64,000 nt of DNA from Curtobacterium sp. MCLR17_007 (lineage in GTDB: Bacteria > Actinomycetota > Actinomycetes > Actinomycetales > Microbacteriaceae), in the NCBI RefSeq assembly GCF_003234655.2, contig NZ_CP126271.1, positions 1,302,001 through 1,366,000 of the forward strand, written 5' to 3'. Shown piece after piece: positions 43,457 to 52,483 of the stretch. A program made the position numbers and the translations under genes. The notes under the pieces are model-generated. The model made no database searches. It worked only from the letters and a program-made list of their open reading frames with translations, and had not been told where the DNA came from. How positions within the stretch are numbered: the first letter of the stretch is position 1; each line of letters opens with the position of its first letter.

Positions 43457-44566
43457 ATGGCCAGCTTCACACCCGCCGTCCTCGCGCTCGTGTTCGGGTC
43501 GCTCATCGCGATCGCCGGGCTCGTGCCGTGGGCCGCCGTGCAGTACCGCCGCCGCGGAGGCCTCGGCTTCGGCAATACCGTCCTGGCGTTCATCACGGTG
43601 GTCTACGCGCTGGCGCTCGTGACCTACACGCTGCTGCCGCTGCCGGACGCCAGCGACGTCGCGGTCCTGTGCCGCTCGGCATCCGGCCCGCAGCTGCGCC
43701 TGTTCGCCTTCGTCGGGGACATCGCGAAGGAGGGCGGGCTCTCCGGCCCCCGCTCACTGCTGGCCAATCCCGCCGCAGCCCAGGTCATCTTCAACGTCAT
43801 CCTGTTCGTGCCGCTCGGGATGCTCGTCCGCCACCTGTTCCTGCACGGACGATTCCTGGCCGGGGTCATCAGCGGCACGGTCGTCGGGTTCGCGGTGTCG
43901 CTGCTCATCGAGTTCACGCAGCTGACCGGGGACTGGTTCCTCTACCCGTGCGCGTACCGCCTGTTCGACGTCGACGACCTGTTCGCCAACACCCTTGGGG
44001 CGCTCGTCGGCACGCTGATCTCCCCGGTGCTCGTGATCTTCGTCCGCAGCCGGGCATCGAACACCGCGGACGTCGCTCGCCCCGTGACACGCACCCGGCG
44101 GGCGTTCGGCATGTTCTGCGACCTGCTCGCCATCACGCTGACGTCCGGCGCGCTGGTGTCGATCACGAGCCTGGCCCTCGCGCTGGCGAACCAGGACCTG
44201 CGGTCCACCACCGCCACCGTGCTGCTGGCGACGCTGCCGTTCGTGGCCCCGGCGATCCAGCTGGTGCTGGTCCTGGTCACCGGGCGCACCCTGGGGGAGG
44301 CCGTGGTGCGGCTCCGTCCGACGCCGCGGCCCGTCCTCTGGCAGCGTCTCGTGCGGTGGGCCGCCGGGTCCGGCGGCTGGGCGACCGCCTCGGCAGCGGT
44401 GTTCCCGTTCTCGGGGGTGCTGGCGTTCGCGCTCGCGGTGGCGGCGCTCATCGGCCTGGTCGCGACGCGGGAGCGCCGGGGCTTCGCGAACGCGCTCGCG
44501 CGGCTCGACGTCGTCGACGACCGGGTCACCACTGACGCGCGGGCTGCGGGAGAGTCAGTCCGGTAG
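43457..44566 (+). CDS. VanZ-like / RDD membrane protein
   Basis: This 369-residue integral membrane protein has an N-terminal half of the VanZ-like family, with NVILFVPLGMLVRHLF and LIEFTQLTG plus DVDDLFANTLGALVG. The C-terminal part starting near residue 210 (RAFGMFCDLLAITL ... GRTLGEAVVRLRPTP) resembles an RDD domain. About eight hydrophobic helices are present. VanZ proteins are linked to glycopeptide tolerance in some firmicutes, but this resemblance does not prove that role here. It stands alone on the plus strand. Confidence 0.82.
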   Translation: MASFTPAVLALVFGSLIAIAGLVPWAAVQYRRRGGLGFGNTVLAFITVVYALALVTYTLLPLPDASDVAVLCRSASGPQLRLFAFVGDIAKEGGLSGPRSLLANPAAAQVIFNVILFVPLGMLVRHLFLHGRFLAGVISGTVVGFAVSLLIEFTQLTGDWFLYPCAYRLFDVDDLFANTLGALVGTLISPVLVIFVRSRASNTADVARPVTRTRRAFGMFCDLLAITLTSGALVSITSLALALANQDLRSTTATVLLATLPFVAPAIQLVLVLVTGRTLGEAVVRLRPTPRPVLWQRLVRWAAGSGGWATASAAVFPFSGVLAFALAVAALIGLVATRERRGFANALARLDVVDDRVTTDARAAGESVR

Positions 44567-44589
44567 ACCGGCCTGCTCGCAGGAGTGCT

Positions 44590-45162
44590 TCACGCTGCGG
44601 GCTCGACCACCAGGAGGTACCGGCGAGCCGCAGCGGTCCGCCTCCGCGCCCAGGCCACGAAGGCGACCGCGGTGACCGCCACCGCAGCGACGAAGATGCG
44701 GCTGAACCAGATCTGCCACGGCTCGTCGGAGGTCAGCTGCGCGAGCTGCGGTCCACCGATGCCGACGTAGAGCAGGACGAGTTGCGCGGTCTGGTACGGG
44801 AGGAGCAGCGCCAGTGCGCGCGCACGCTCCGCACCGCGAAGCGCGAGTTCCCCGTCCAGCGGCGGTATCGGCGTGGCGGTGCGGATGCTCCGACTGACCG
44901 CTCGCCTCGCCGCGCGGTCGAGACCGGCGAGCGGCCGCGAGAGCTCCGGCAGGAGTCCGGTCAGGTACAGAGCGAGCGTGACCGCGCCAGCGAGGCCGCC
45001 CACGGCGCAGGCGATGCCGATAACGATGAGGATGCCGGCGAGCCCGCTGTCGCTCGTCAGCGCGAGCACCACGCCACCGACACCGCCGAGAACTGTACCG
45101 ACAGCGACGATCCGGGTGGTGCGCCGACGGGCTCGGTCCAGGGTCGGTCCGATGTCCTCCAC
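44590..45162 (-). CDS. Hypothetical membrane protein, 190 aa
   Basis: The family is not recognised. It has about four transmembrane helices: two close together near residues 20-70 (VGTVLGGVGGVVLAL, IVIGIACAVGGLAGAV) and two near 125-175. A charged Arg-rich segment lies between them. The GTG at 45162 (VEDIGPTLDRARRR) is taken as the start because the coding signal stops just upstream. It converges with the VanZ-like gene (gap 23 bp) and is divergent from the RecB-helicase gene. Confidence 0.6.
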   Translation of the reverse strand: MEDIGPTLDRARRRTTRIVAVGTVLGGVGGVVLALTSDSGLAGILIVIGIACAVGGLAGAVTLALYLTGLLPELSRPLAGLDRAARRAVSRSIRTATPIPPLDGELALRGAERARALALLLPYQTAQLVLLYVGIGGPQLAQLTSDEPWQIWFSRIFVAAVAVTAVAFVAWARRRTAAARRYLLVVEPAA

Positions 45163-45219
45163 ATCGTCATCGTAGACAGGCGAGCAGTCCTGTCGGCACC
45201 CGGCCCTACGGTGGGTTCC

Positions 45220-48200
45220 ATGCAGATCACCGAGGCCGGCCGCGCGCTCCTGAGCCCGAGCGACCTCACCACGTGGGCGACGTGCGAGTGGGCCTTCCTG
45301 CGACGCCTCGACGCCAAGCTCGGGCGCGCGGAACCGCTGCCGGACGAGCACGACGACATGCTCGACCGCACGGCTCGGCTGGGGGACCAACACGAGCTCG
45401 ACTACCTCGAAATCCTCAAGCGAACGCACGACGTCGTCGAGTTCGACCGCCCGGCACCGCCGCAGTACGCCGATGCCGCCGCCGCAGCGATCGAGGCCAT
45501 GCAGAACGGCGACGCCGACGTGCTGTACCAACCGACCTTCCACACGCCGCCGACCGAGCACGACGCGGGCTTCATCGGCTTCGCGGACTTCATCATCCGC
45601 AACGCCGCGGGGGAGTACGAGGTCTACGACACCAAGCTCGCCCGGCACGCCAAGATCAGCGCTCTGCTGCAGCTCGCCGCGTACGCCGAGCAGATGCAGG
45701 CGCACGGCATCCCGACCGGGCAGCAGGTCCACCTGGTCCTCGGCGACCGCACGACGACCACGCACGACCTGGCCGACATCGCGCCGGTGTACCGCACGCA
45801 GCGCGCCGAGCTCGTCCGGGTGATCGACGAACGGCTCCACGCCGACCAGTCGCTGGCCTGGGGCGACGTCCGGTACAGCAGCTGCGGCCGATGCGCCGCG
45901 TGCCAGACCCAGGTCGCCGAGCACCGCGACCTGGTGCTCGTCGCGGGCATGCGCCTGGACCAGCGGACGAAGCTGATCCGGCAGGGTGTCCTGACGATCG
46001 ACGACCTGGCGGTCCGCACCGCGGCCGTCCCCGGCATGTCGAGCACGACGCGCGATCGGCTGGTGCGTCAGGCGAGCCTCCAGATCGAGACGGAGCGCGC
46101 CGCGCACCTGTCCGGACGGGGCGGGCCGGCCTTCGAGCTCCTCGACCCGGTCGCGCTCGACGCGATCCCAGCGCCGGACGCGGGCGACGTGTTCTTCGAC
46201 TTCGAGGGCGATCCGCTCCACACCGAGGACGGTGAGCACTGGGGCCTCGACTACCTGTTCGGCCTGGTCGACGACCGGGCCGAGTTCACGGCGTTCTGGG
46301 CGCACACCATCCGGGACGAACGTCAGGCACTCGTCGACTTCCTGGCGTTCATCGAGCAGCGCCGTCAGCAGTACCCGGGCATGCACATCTACCACTACGC
46401 GGCCTACGAGCGGACGCACCTGCTGTCGCTCGCCGCCAGACACGGCGTCGGAGAAGAAGCGGTCGACGACCTGCTGCGTGCGGGCGTCCTGGTCGACCTG
46501 TACCCGGTCGTCCGCAAGGCCCTGGTCGTCGGCAGCCGCAGCTACTCGATCAAGAAGCTCGAGCCGCTCTACATGGGCGAGGACCTGCGCGAGAGCGACG
46601 TCACCAACGCGGCCGACAGCATCACCGCCTACGTCGAGGCGATCGAGGAACTCCGCACCGGCGACGCCGCCGAGGGACAGCGCATGCTCGACCAGGTCGC
46701 CGACTACAACGCCTACGACTGCCGCTCGACCCTGCGGCTGCGCGACTGGCTCCTGTCGCTGCGCCCGCCCGCCGCCGACGCCCCAGCCGAGCTCGAGCTG
46801 CCGCCGATCCCCGTCGAGCGCGAGCCGAACCCGGTTTCCCTCGCGCTGGCCGAGCAGCTCGAGCACGTCGACGCCCTCGACCGCACACCGGACCAGACGG
46901 CACTGGCGCTCGCCGCAGCCGCGATCGACTACCACCGGCGCGAGGCCAAGACCTTCTGGCAGGACCACTTCGACCGACTGCGCAATTCGATCGACGAGTG
47001 GGCCGACACGCGCGACGTCCTGGTCGTCGAGCGCGCGAGCGTCGAGCGGGACTGGGACACGCTGCCGCGTGCCCGTTCGCAGTCGCGCGAGCTGCTGTTG
47101 TCGGGGACGCTCGCGCCCGGCAGTCGGCTCCGGCCTGGAGGCACGCCCCACCTGGTCTACGACACCCCGCCCCCGCCAGCGGTCGGCTCCCCGGGCCCCG
47201 GGTCGAAGGGCGCGACGGATCGCGCCGTGGTCCTCGACGTCGTCGACCACGGCGACACGACCGAGGTCCGGCTGCTCGAACGACTGCCCGTCGGCGGAGA
47301 GCCGCACCACGAGTACCCGGTCGCGATCGCGCCGTCGGCCCCGCCGCGTGCCAAGCCCCAGCCCGAGGCGATCGCCGAATGGGGCGGATGGGTCCTCGAT
47401 GCGCTGCCGTCGATGCTGCCCGACCCCGCGCTCGACCTGCTGCGACGGGTGCCGCCGCGGGGTGCGCTCGCGCCGACGGTCGGGGACGACACGGTCGGGG
47501 CGGTGGTGGCGACCCTGCTCGGACTGGACCGGTCGTACCTGGCGATCCAGGGGCCTCCCGGCACCGGCAAGACGTACGTCGGGTCGAACGTGGTCGCGCG
47601 CCTGGTGCGCGAGCACGGCTGGCGCGTCGGGGTCGTCGGGCAGTCGCACGCGACGAGCGAGAACTTCCTGTCGTCCGTGGTCCGCGCGGGCGTGCCGGCG
47701 GACCGCGTCGTCAAGCAGCCGAAGGCCGGAGCCGATGCCGACGACGTCGAGGCGGCCGAGTGGACCCCGGTGAAGAACGGCGCGGCGATCGCGGCGTTCC
47801 TGGCGTCGTGCGAACAGACCGGCACCGGAGGCGTCGTCGGCGGCACGGCGTGGACGTTCGCGAACGAGACGACGATCGCGCGGGGGTCCCTCGACCTGCT
47901 CGTCGTCGACGAGGCCGGCCAGTTCTCCCTGGCGCCGACGATCGCGTCGTCCGTCGCGGCCTCGCGACTGCTGCTGCTCGGGGACCCGCAGCAGCTGCCG
48001 CAGGTGTCGCAGGGCTCGCACCCCGAGCCCATCGACCAGTCGGCGCTCGGATGGCTTGCGCACGGTGAGCACGTGCTGCCGCCCGAGTTTGGGTACTTCC
48101 TGGCGCGGACCCGGCGGATGGAGCCCGCGCTGACGGCCTCGGTGTCGGGGCTGTCCTACAACGGGCAGTTGACGTCGATGGTGTCCGGGCGGCACCTCAA

Positions 48201-48708
48201 GGGCGTCGACGCGGGTGTGCACCCGGTGCCGGTCGTACACGCGGGGAACACGACGTCGTCCGCCGAAGAGGCTGCTCGGGTGGTCGCCCTGGTGCAGGAC
48301 ACCGTCGGCCGCTCGTGGACGTCATCGTCGGGCATGCGGACCCTGACGGACGAGGACGTCATCGTCGTCGCGCCCTACAACGCCCAGGGTGCGGTCATCC
48401 GCGCGTCGCTCGATGCAGCAGGGTTCAGCGGCACGCAGGTCGGCACGGTCGACATGTTCCAGGGGCGCGAGGCCGTCGTGTCGATCGTGTCGCTGGCAGC
48501 CTCGAGCGCGGCGGACATCCCGCGCGGGCTCGACTTCCTGCTCATGCCGAACCGGTTGAACGTGGCGCTGTCGCGGGCGATGTGGGCGGCGTACCTCGTG
48601 TACTCGCCGGCGCTGACCACGGCGTTGCCGCCCTCGATCCCGGGGCTGTCGCTGCTGTCCCGGTTCATCGAGCTCGTCGAGCCGCGGGCTGGACGGTCGC
48701 GCGGCTGA
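45220..48708 (+). CDS. TM0106-family RecB-like nuclease / RNase H-like / superfamily 1 helicase
   Basis: This 1162-residue three-part enzyme probably processes DNA ends or repair intermediates. Residues 1-270 form a RecB/Cas4-like nuclease (GFADFIIRN, YDTKLARHAKISALLQLAAYA) with a Cys in TTWATCEWAFLRRL and a cluster CGRCAACQ that could hold an iron-sulfur centre. Residues about 320-520 look like the RNase_H_2 exonuclease fold (DVFFDFEGDPL, YNAYDCRST). The DNA2/UPF1-type helicase follows: GPPGTGKT near 778, VVDEAGQFSLAP near 897, LLGDPQQLPQVSQ, and VDMFQGREA. Fusions of this type are widespread in actinobacteria. Confidence 0.88.
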   Translation: MQITEAGRALLSPSDLTTWATCEWAFLRRLDAKLGRAEPLPDEHDDMLDRTARLGDQHELDYLEILKRTHDVVEFDRPAPPQYADAAAAAIEAMQNGDADVLYQPTFHTPPTEHDAGFIGFADFIIRNAAGEYEVYDTKLARHAKISALLQLAAYAEQMQAHGIPTGQQVHLVLGDRTTTTHDLADIAPVYRTQRAELVRVIDERLHADQSLAWGDVRYSSCGRCAACQTQVAEHRDLVLVAGMRLDQRTKLIRQGVLTIDDLAVRTAAVPGMSSTTRDRLVRQASLQIETERAAHLSGRGGPAFELLDPVALDAIPAPDAGDVFFDFEGDPLHTEDGEHWGLDYLFGLVDDRAEFTAFWAHTIRDERQALVDFLAFIEQRRQQYPGMHIYHYAAYERTHLLSLAARHGVGEEAVDDLLRAGVLVDLYPVVRKALVVGSRSYSIKKLEPLYMGEDLRESDVTNAADSITAYVEAIEELRTGDAAEGQRMLDQVADYNAYDCRSTLRLRDWLLSLRPPAADAPAELELPPIPVEREPNPVSLALAEQLEHVDALDRTPDQTALALAAAAIDYHRREAKTFWQDHFDRLRNSIDEWADTRDVLVVERASVERDWDTLPRARSQSRELLLSGTLAPGSRLRPGGTPHLVYDTPPPPAVGSPGPGSKGATDRAVVLDVVDHGDTTEVRLLERLPVGGEPHHEYPVAIAPSAPPRAKPQPEAIAEWGGWVLDALPSMLPDPALDLLRRVPPRGALAPTVGDDTVGAVVATLLGLDRSYLAIQGPPGTGKTYVGSNVVARLVREHGWRVGVVGQSHATSENFLSSVVRAGVPADRVVKQPKAGADADDVEAAEWTPVKNGAAIAAFLASCEQTGTGGVVGGTAWTFANETTIARGSLDLLVVDEAGQFSLAPTIASSVAASRLLLLGDPQQLPQVSQGSHPEPIDQSALGWLAHGEHVLPPEFGYFLARTRRMEPALTASVSGLSYNGQLTSMVSGRHLKGVDAGVHPVPVVHAGNTTSSAEEAARVVALVQDTVGRSWTSSSGMRTLTDEDVIVVAPYNAQGAVIRASLDAAGFSGTQVGTVDMFQGREAVVSIVSLAASSAADIPRGLDFLLMPNRLNVALSRAMWAAYLVYSPALTTALPPSIPGLSLLSRFIELVEPRAGRSRG

Positions 48709-48764
48709 CGCTTCCGCCGGGGACCGAGGCCGGGGATTGGGCGCCCGGTTTTCGCAATCCGAAG

Positions 48765-48813
48765 TGACGAGTCCAGTTCGCGAGAACCGGATATCCCGTA
48801 CCGGATTCGACAG
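48765..48813. repeat. REP-like palindromic element, copy 1
   Basis: This 49-bp imperfect palindrome begins TGACGAGTCCAGTTCGCGA and ends GGATTCGACAG. It matches the 49-bp element at 54538-54586 in length, arms and central GTTCGCGA. It lies in the 175-bp gap between the RecB-helicase gene and the PH-domain gene. Being extragenic, palindromic and present twice, it behaves like a REP-type repeat. Confidence 0.6.
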
Positions 48814-48883
48814 CGGCGAACGAGAAGTCCACGCCCCAGACGGGGGCCTGCATGGTGCTGAGGTCTTCTCATAGGCTCCTCAG

Positions 48884-49258
48884 GTGATCGATTTCAGTAA
48901 CGGAACCCTGTTCAAGCTCGCGCAGTGCGACCCCGCGGAGATCGCACCGCAGGTCCAGCAACTCCTGATCGACGGAGAGCAGATCCTGGTCGCTGCGAAG
49001 ACGATCCGCGACTTCGTCGTCTTCACGGACAAGCGCATCATCGCCGTCAACGTCCAGGGGATGACGGGCAAGAAGCGCGACTTCACTTCGCTGCCGTACG
49101 GCAAGATCCAGTCGTTCTCGGTCGAGACCGCGGGCACGTTCGACCTCGACGCGGAACTCGAGCTGTGGTTCAGCGGCCTCGGCAAGGTGCGGTTCGAGTT
49201 CAAAGGACGGTTCGACATCACGTACCTCGGCAAGCTGATCGCTCACCACGTCCTCTGA
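48884..49258 (+). CDS. PH-domain protein (bPH_1 type)
   Basis: This small 124-residue protein consists of one bacterial pleckstrin-homology domain of the PF08000 type (VVFTDKRIIAVNVQG, KKRDFTSLPYGKIQSFSVET, LELWFSG). Related single-domain proteins form oligomeric rings in crystal structures; cellular role unknown. The GTG start at 48884 fits the family N-terminus (IDFSNGTLFKLAQ). A NERD-domain gene follows after 4 bp, so the pair may be co-transcribed. Confidence 0.85.
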   Translation: MIDFSNGTLFKLAQCDPAEIAPQVQQLLIDGEQILVAAKTIRDFVVFTDKRIIAVNVQGMTGKKRDFTSLPYGKIQSFSVETAGTFDLDAELELWFSGLGKVRFEFKGRFDITYLGKLIAHHVL

Positions 49259-49262
49259 GTTG

Positions 49263-50081
49263 ATGAGCGTTCCGCTGACGCTCCGCGCCCGCAAGCCCGG
49301 GTACGCGGTGATGCAACGATGCCTCGAGCTACAGGCAGCAGCCCCGGCGCGATCCTCGTGGCAGCGCTTCCGCGGCGTCGACGTGCTCGTACCCGAGGCT
49401 CGCTCCTGGTACAAGGGTGCGCTCGGCGAGCGGCGTGTTGCTGCGGTCCTCGACGAGCTCGGGCCCGAGTTCATGGTCCTGCACGCGGTACCAGTCGGCT
49501 CCGGAGCTTCCGACATCGACCACGTCGTCATCGGTCCGACCGGCGTGTTCTGCATCAACACGAAGAACCATGCCGACCACACGGTGTGGGTCGGTGGCCG
49601 AACGCTCATGGTCAACGGGCAGCGGACCCCGCATGTCCATCGCGCACTCGACGAAGGTGCCCAAACAAGCCGCCTCCTGTCGGCAGCTGCGGGGAGCGAC
49701 GTGGCCGTGCAACCGCTCCTCGTGATCGAGAGCGCATCGCTCCGGTTCGGCAAGAAGCTACCCGCGGTCGTGACCCTCCGGCCGCAGGATCTCGGTCGGT
49801 GGATCTGCGGGCTTGAGCGAGCGTGGTCCGACGAGGCGACGCGGTACCTGGCGATGATCGCCGAGGAGCGCGCCACCTGGCACGTCGAGTCACTCGTCAT
49901 CACCGACACGCTGCGTCACGTCCAGCGCTTCGAGCGTCTCGAGCGGGACATCGCGCAAGCGGCGGCTCAACGACGCTTCTTCCGTAAGGCGGTCGTCCTC
50001 GGTGTCCTGGCCGTGCCGGCCGGCGGTTTGCTCGGGTACTGGTGGGCGGTCGCGGCGGAAGCGCTCCAGAACGCAGCGTGA
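49263..50081 (+). CDS. NERD-domain membrane-anchored protein
   Basis: This 272-residue protein has a NERD (nuclease-related) domain at about 55-165 (GALGERRVAAVLDEL, SDIDHVVIGPTGVFCINTKNH) and one C-terminal transmembrane helix near 245-265 (AVVLGVLAVPAGGLLGYWWAV). The Asp-Ile-Asp and T-K elements of the fold are retained. Its role is unknown; a membrane-tethered DNA-binding or nuclease activity is possible. The ATG at 49263 is preferred to the TTG one codon earlier. It follows the PH-domain gene closely. Confidence 0.82.
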   Translation: MSVPLTLRARKPGYAVMQRCLELQAAAPARSSWQRFRGVDVLVPEARSWYKGALGERRVAAVLDELGPEFMVLHAVPVGSGASDIDHVVIGPTGVFCINTKNHADHTVWVGGRTLMVNGQRTPHVHRALDEGAQTSRLLSAAAGSDVAVQPLLVIESASLRFGKKLPAVVTLRPQDLGRWICGLERAWSDEATRYLAMIAEERATWHVESLVITDTLRHVQRFERLERDIAQAAAQRRFFRKAVVLGVLAVPAGGLLGYWWAVAAEALQNAA

Positions 50082-50177
50082 CGGCTCGCCGAGTCGCGGT
50101 GCGCACTCGCGACACCGATGTCGGTGACGGCGTCTAGCGTTCGGGGAAGTGTCCACCGACCCCTCCCGAGGAGCCCC

Positions 50178-51527
50178 GTGCCGCCATCGTCGCTGTCCCG
50201 CCGCTCGCTCCTCGTCGGCGCGCTCGGCATCGCCGCCGCCTCGGGCCTGAGCGGTTGTGTCGCGAACAACGGCCCGGCTCCGAGCACCGCTGCCGCTGGC
50301 TCGAAGGCCGACATCGGCGAGGTCGAGGGCACGCTGCGCTTCGCGTTCTGGGGCGGCAGCGACGGCGAGAACACCGGGTTCGCCCGCGCCAAGAAGGGGT
50401 TCGAGGCGCGACACCCGAAGGCCACGATCGAGCTGCAGACCCTGCCGTACGACGGGTTCTTCTCGGGCATCGACCGCGGCATCCTGTCGAAGACCGCGCC
50501 CGACGTGTTCCGCGTCGACTACACGAGCATCGGCAAGTACACCTCGCACGGAGTGCTGCTCGACATGACCCCGTACCTGACCGCGGCGGAGTCGTCGGCG
50601 TTCCTGCCGGCGCTGTACGACGCCGTCCGGTTCGAGGGCCGCACCTACGGCGTGCCGCACCAGACAGACACCTCGGCCATCGCGTTCAGCCGCAAGGCCC
50701 TCGACGAGGCGGGCATCGGCGCCGTGCCGGACCGGCTCGAGGACGCGTGGACGTGGGACGAGTTCGCCGCGATCAGCACGAAGCTGCGCGGGTCGCTGCC
50801 GGACGACAAGTACCCGTTCGCCTACGACTGGACGGCCGCGGGGGCGTACCGGTGGGCGAGCTTCGTCTACCAGGCGGGCGGGTCGCTCCTGACGCCCTCG
50901 CTGCGGCACTCGGCGGTCGACAGCGACGCCGGGCGCAAGGCGATGGCGTTCACGCAGCGGTTCTTCGACGAGCGCTGGGTGCCGGCGAACAACACCATCA
51001 AGACGACGGTCTACTCGGACAACTTCTTCCTGAACCAGACCGTGGCGATGACGTTCATCGGCGACTTCCTGGTGCCGGAGCTGGCCGACGGCGCGAACGG
51101 GTACCAGGGCGGCGACTGGGCGACGACGTACATGCCGCGGGACCGGGCAGCGGCATCGGACCTCGGCGGCAACGCCCTCGTCGCCACCCGCGACACCGCG
51201 AACCCCGAGTTGGCGGCCGCGTTCCTGAAGTACATGGTGGAAGAGGACCCGATGCGTGACTTCTGTCAGCGAGCGAACGAACTGCCCACCCTGCAGAGCC
51301 TGGCCGACACGACGCTCGACTACGCGGTGCGGCCCGACGTGATGGACGTCTTCACGCAACAGGCGACGACGATCACCGAGACCGCGGTGCGCGAGACCGT
51401 GGTGCCGGGCTTCGCGTCGGTGAACACCGCGCTGCAGGACCAGCTCGAACTCGCCTTCCACGGTCGCAGCACGGACGACGCGGTCAAGGCCATCGACGCC
51501 GCGATCGACCAGGCAGTGGCCGCATGA
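50178..51527 (+). CDS. Sugar ABC transporter substrate-binding lipoprotein
   Basis: This 449-residue extracellular solute-binding protein of the sugar family 1 type has an N-terminus with a Tat-like SRRSLLVG followed by a lipobox LSGC (Cys27), so it should be a membrane-anchored lipoprotein. The GTG at 50178 has AGGAG just upstream and places the signal correctly. Internal features include LRFAFWGGSDG, PDVFRVDYTSI, YGVPHQTDTSAIAFSRKALDEAG and GGNALVATRDTANPELAAAFLKYM. It overlaps the first permease gene by 4 bp. Sugar specificity cannot be read from the sequence. Confidence 0.9.
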   Translation: MPPSSLSRRSLLVGALGIAAASGLSGCVANNGPAPSTAAAGSKADIGEVEGTLRFAFWGGSDGENTGFARAKKGFEARHPKATIELQTLPYDGFFSGIDRGILSKTAPDVFRVDYTSIGKYTSHGVLLDMTPYLTAAESSAFLPALYDAVRFEGRTYGVPHQTDTSAIAFSRKALDEAGIGAVPDRLEDAWTWDEFAAISTKLRGSLPDDKYPFAYDWTAAGAYRWASFVYQAGGSLLTPSLRHSAVDSDAGRKAMAFTQRFFDERWVPANNTIKTTVYSDNFFLNQTVAMTFIGDFLVPELADGANGYQGGDWATTYMPRDRAAASDLGGNALVATRDTANPELAAAFLKYMVEEDPMRDFCQRANELPTLQSLADTTLDYAVRPDVMDVFTQQATTITETAVRETVVPGFASVNTALQDQLELAFHGRSTDDAVKAIDAAIDQAVAA

Positions 51528-52483
51528 CGGGCGCGGCCGAGCGGATCGGCGGGGCCACGGCGGGCGGAGCCGTGCGGCGCGGACCGCGGCGGACCGTCGG
51601 GCCGTTCCGGGCCTCCAGTGGGGCCGCAGCGACTGCGTTCCTGGTGCCGAACGTCTTGCTCATCGTCGTCTTCACGCTGCTGCCGCTCGTGTACGCGCTG
51701 GTCATCAGCTTCCAGGACCTGGACTCGCTGGGCGGCACCAGCTGGGCCGGACTCGGCAACTACGCACGTCTGGTCACGGACCCGGTGTTCTGGCAGTCCG
51801 TGGCGAACACCGGCGTCTTCACCCTGTTCACCGTGCCGGTCGGCATGGCGCTCGGGCTCGGCATCGCGGTGCTGCTGAACGGGGTGCTGCCCGGCCGGGC
51901 GGTGTTCCGCACGATCATCTTCCTGCCGCTCGTGGTCTCCGGCGTCGCGACCGGCGTGCTCGGCGCGTGGATGTTCGACCAGAACAACGGGTTCGTGGAC
52001 GAGTTCCTCAAGGCCCTCGGGCTGCCGGCGCTGCAGTGGCAGTCGAGCGGCGGCTGGGCGATGACCGCCGTGATCCTGATGACGCTGTGGCAGCGCATCG
52101 GGTTCGACATGCTCATCTACCTGGCGGGGCTGCAGGGCGTCGACCCCGCGGTGCAAGAGGCGGCGACGACCGACGGCGCGAGCGGCTGGCAGCGCTTCCG
52201 GCTCATCACGTTCCCACTGCTCGGTCCGTCGACGTTCTTCCTGCTCGTGATGAACCTCATCTACTCATTCCAGGTGTTCGACACCGTGTGGGCGATGACC
52301 CGCGGCGGCCCCGGCTACGGCACGACCACGATCGTCTCGTACGCGTACCGGGTGGCGTTCGACGAGCACGGCCCGCAGCTGCTCGGCTACGGCGCTGCGG
52401 TGGGCATCGTGATCTACCTGGTGACGCTGCTCATCACCGGACTGCAGTGGCGGTTCGACGCCGGACGGGACCAGACGGACTGA
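51524..52483 (+). CDS. Sugar ABC transporter permease 1 (MalF-like)
   Basis: This 319-residue inner-membrane permease has six predicted helices and the EAA loop EAATTDGASGWQRFRLITFP that contacts the ATPase. The N-terminal 30 residues are basic and Gly/Arg-rich. It overlaps the binding-protein stop (ATGA) and its own TGA overlaps the next start. No ATPase gene follows; a shared MsiK-type ATPase encoded elsewhere is the usual solution in actinobacteria. Confidence 0.92.
   Translation: MTGAAERIGGATAGGAVRRGPRRTVGPFRASSGAAATAFLVPNVLLIVVFTLLPLVYALVISFQDLDSLGGTSWAGLGNYARLVTDPVFWQSVANTGVFTLFTVPVGMALGLGIAVLLNGVLPGRAVFRTIIFLPLVVSGVATGVLGAWMFDQNNGFVDEFLKALGLPALQWQSSGGWAMTAVILMTLWQRIGFDMLIYLAGLQGVDPAVQEAATTDGASGWQRFRLITFPLLGPSTFFLLVMNLIYSFQVFDTVWAMTRGGPGYGTTTIVSYAYRVAFDEHGPQLLGYGAAVGIVIYLVTLLITGLQWRFDAGRDQTD

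Noticed and set aside
43457..44566. Glycopeptide resistance gene vanZ
   Set aside because: VanZ-like domains are common in membrane proteins without any van cluster, and none is present here.
44590..48240. 1216-codon minus-strand open frame
   Set aside because: Only its last 190 codons, after the GTG at 45162, look like a real membrane protein. The rest is the mirror of the RecB-helicase gene.
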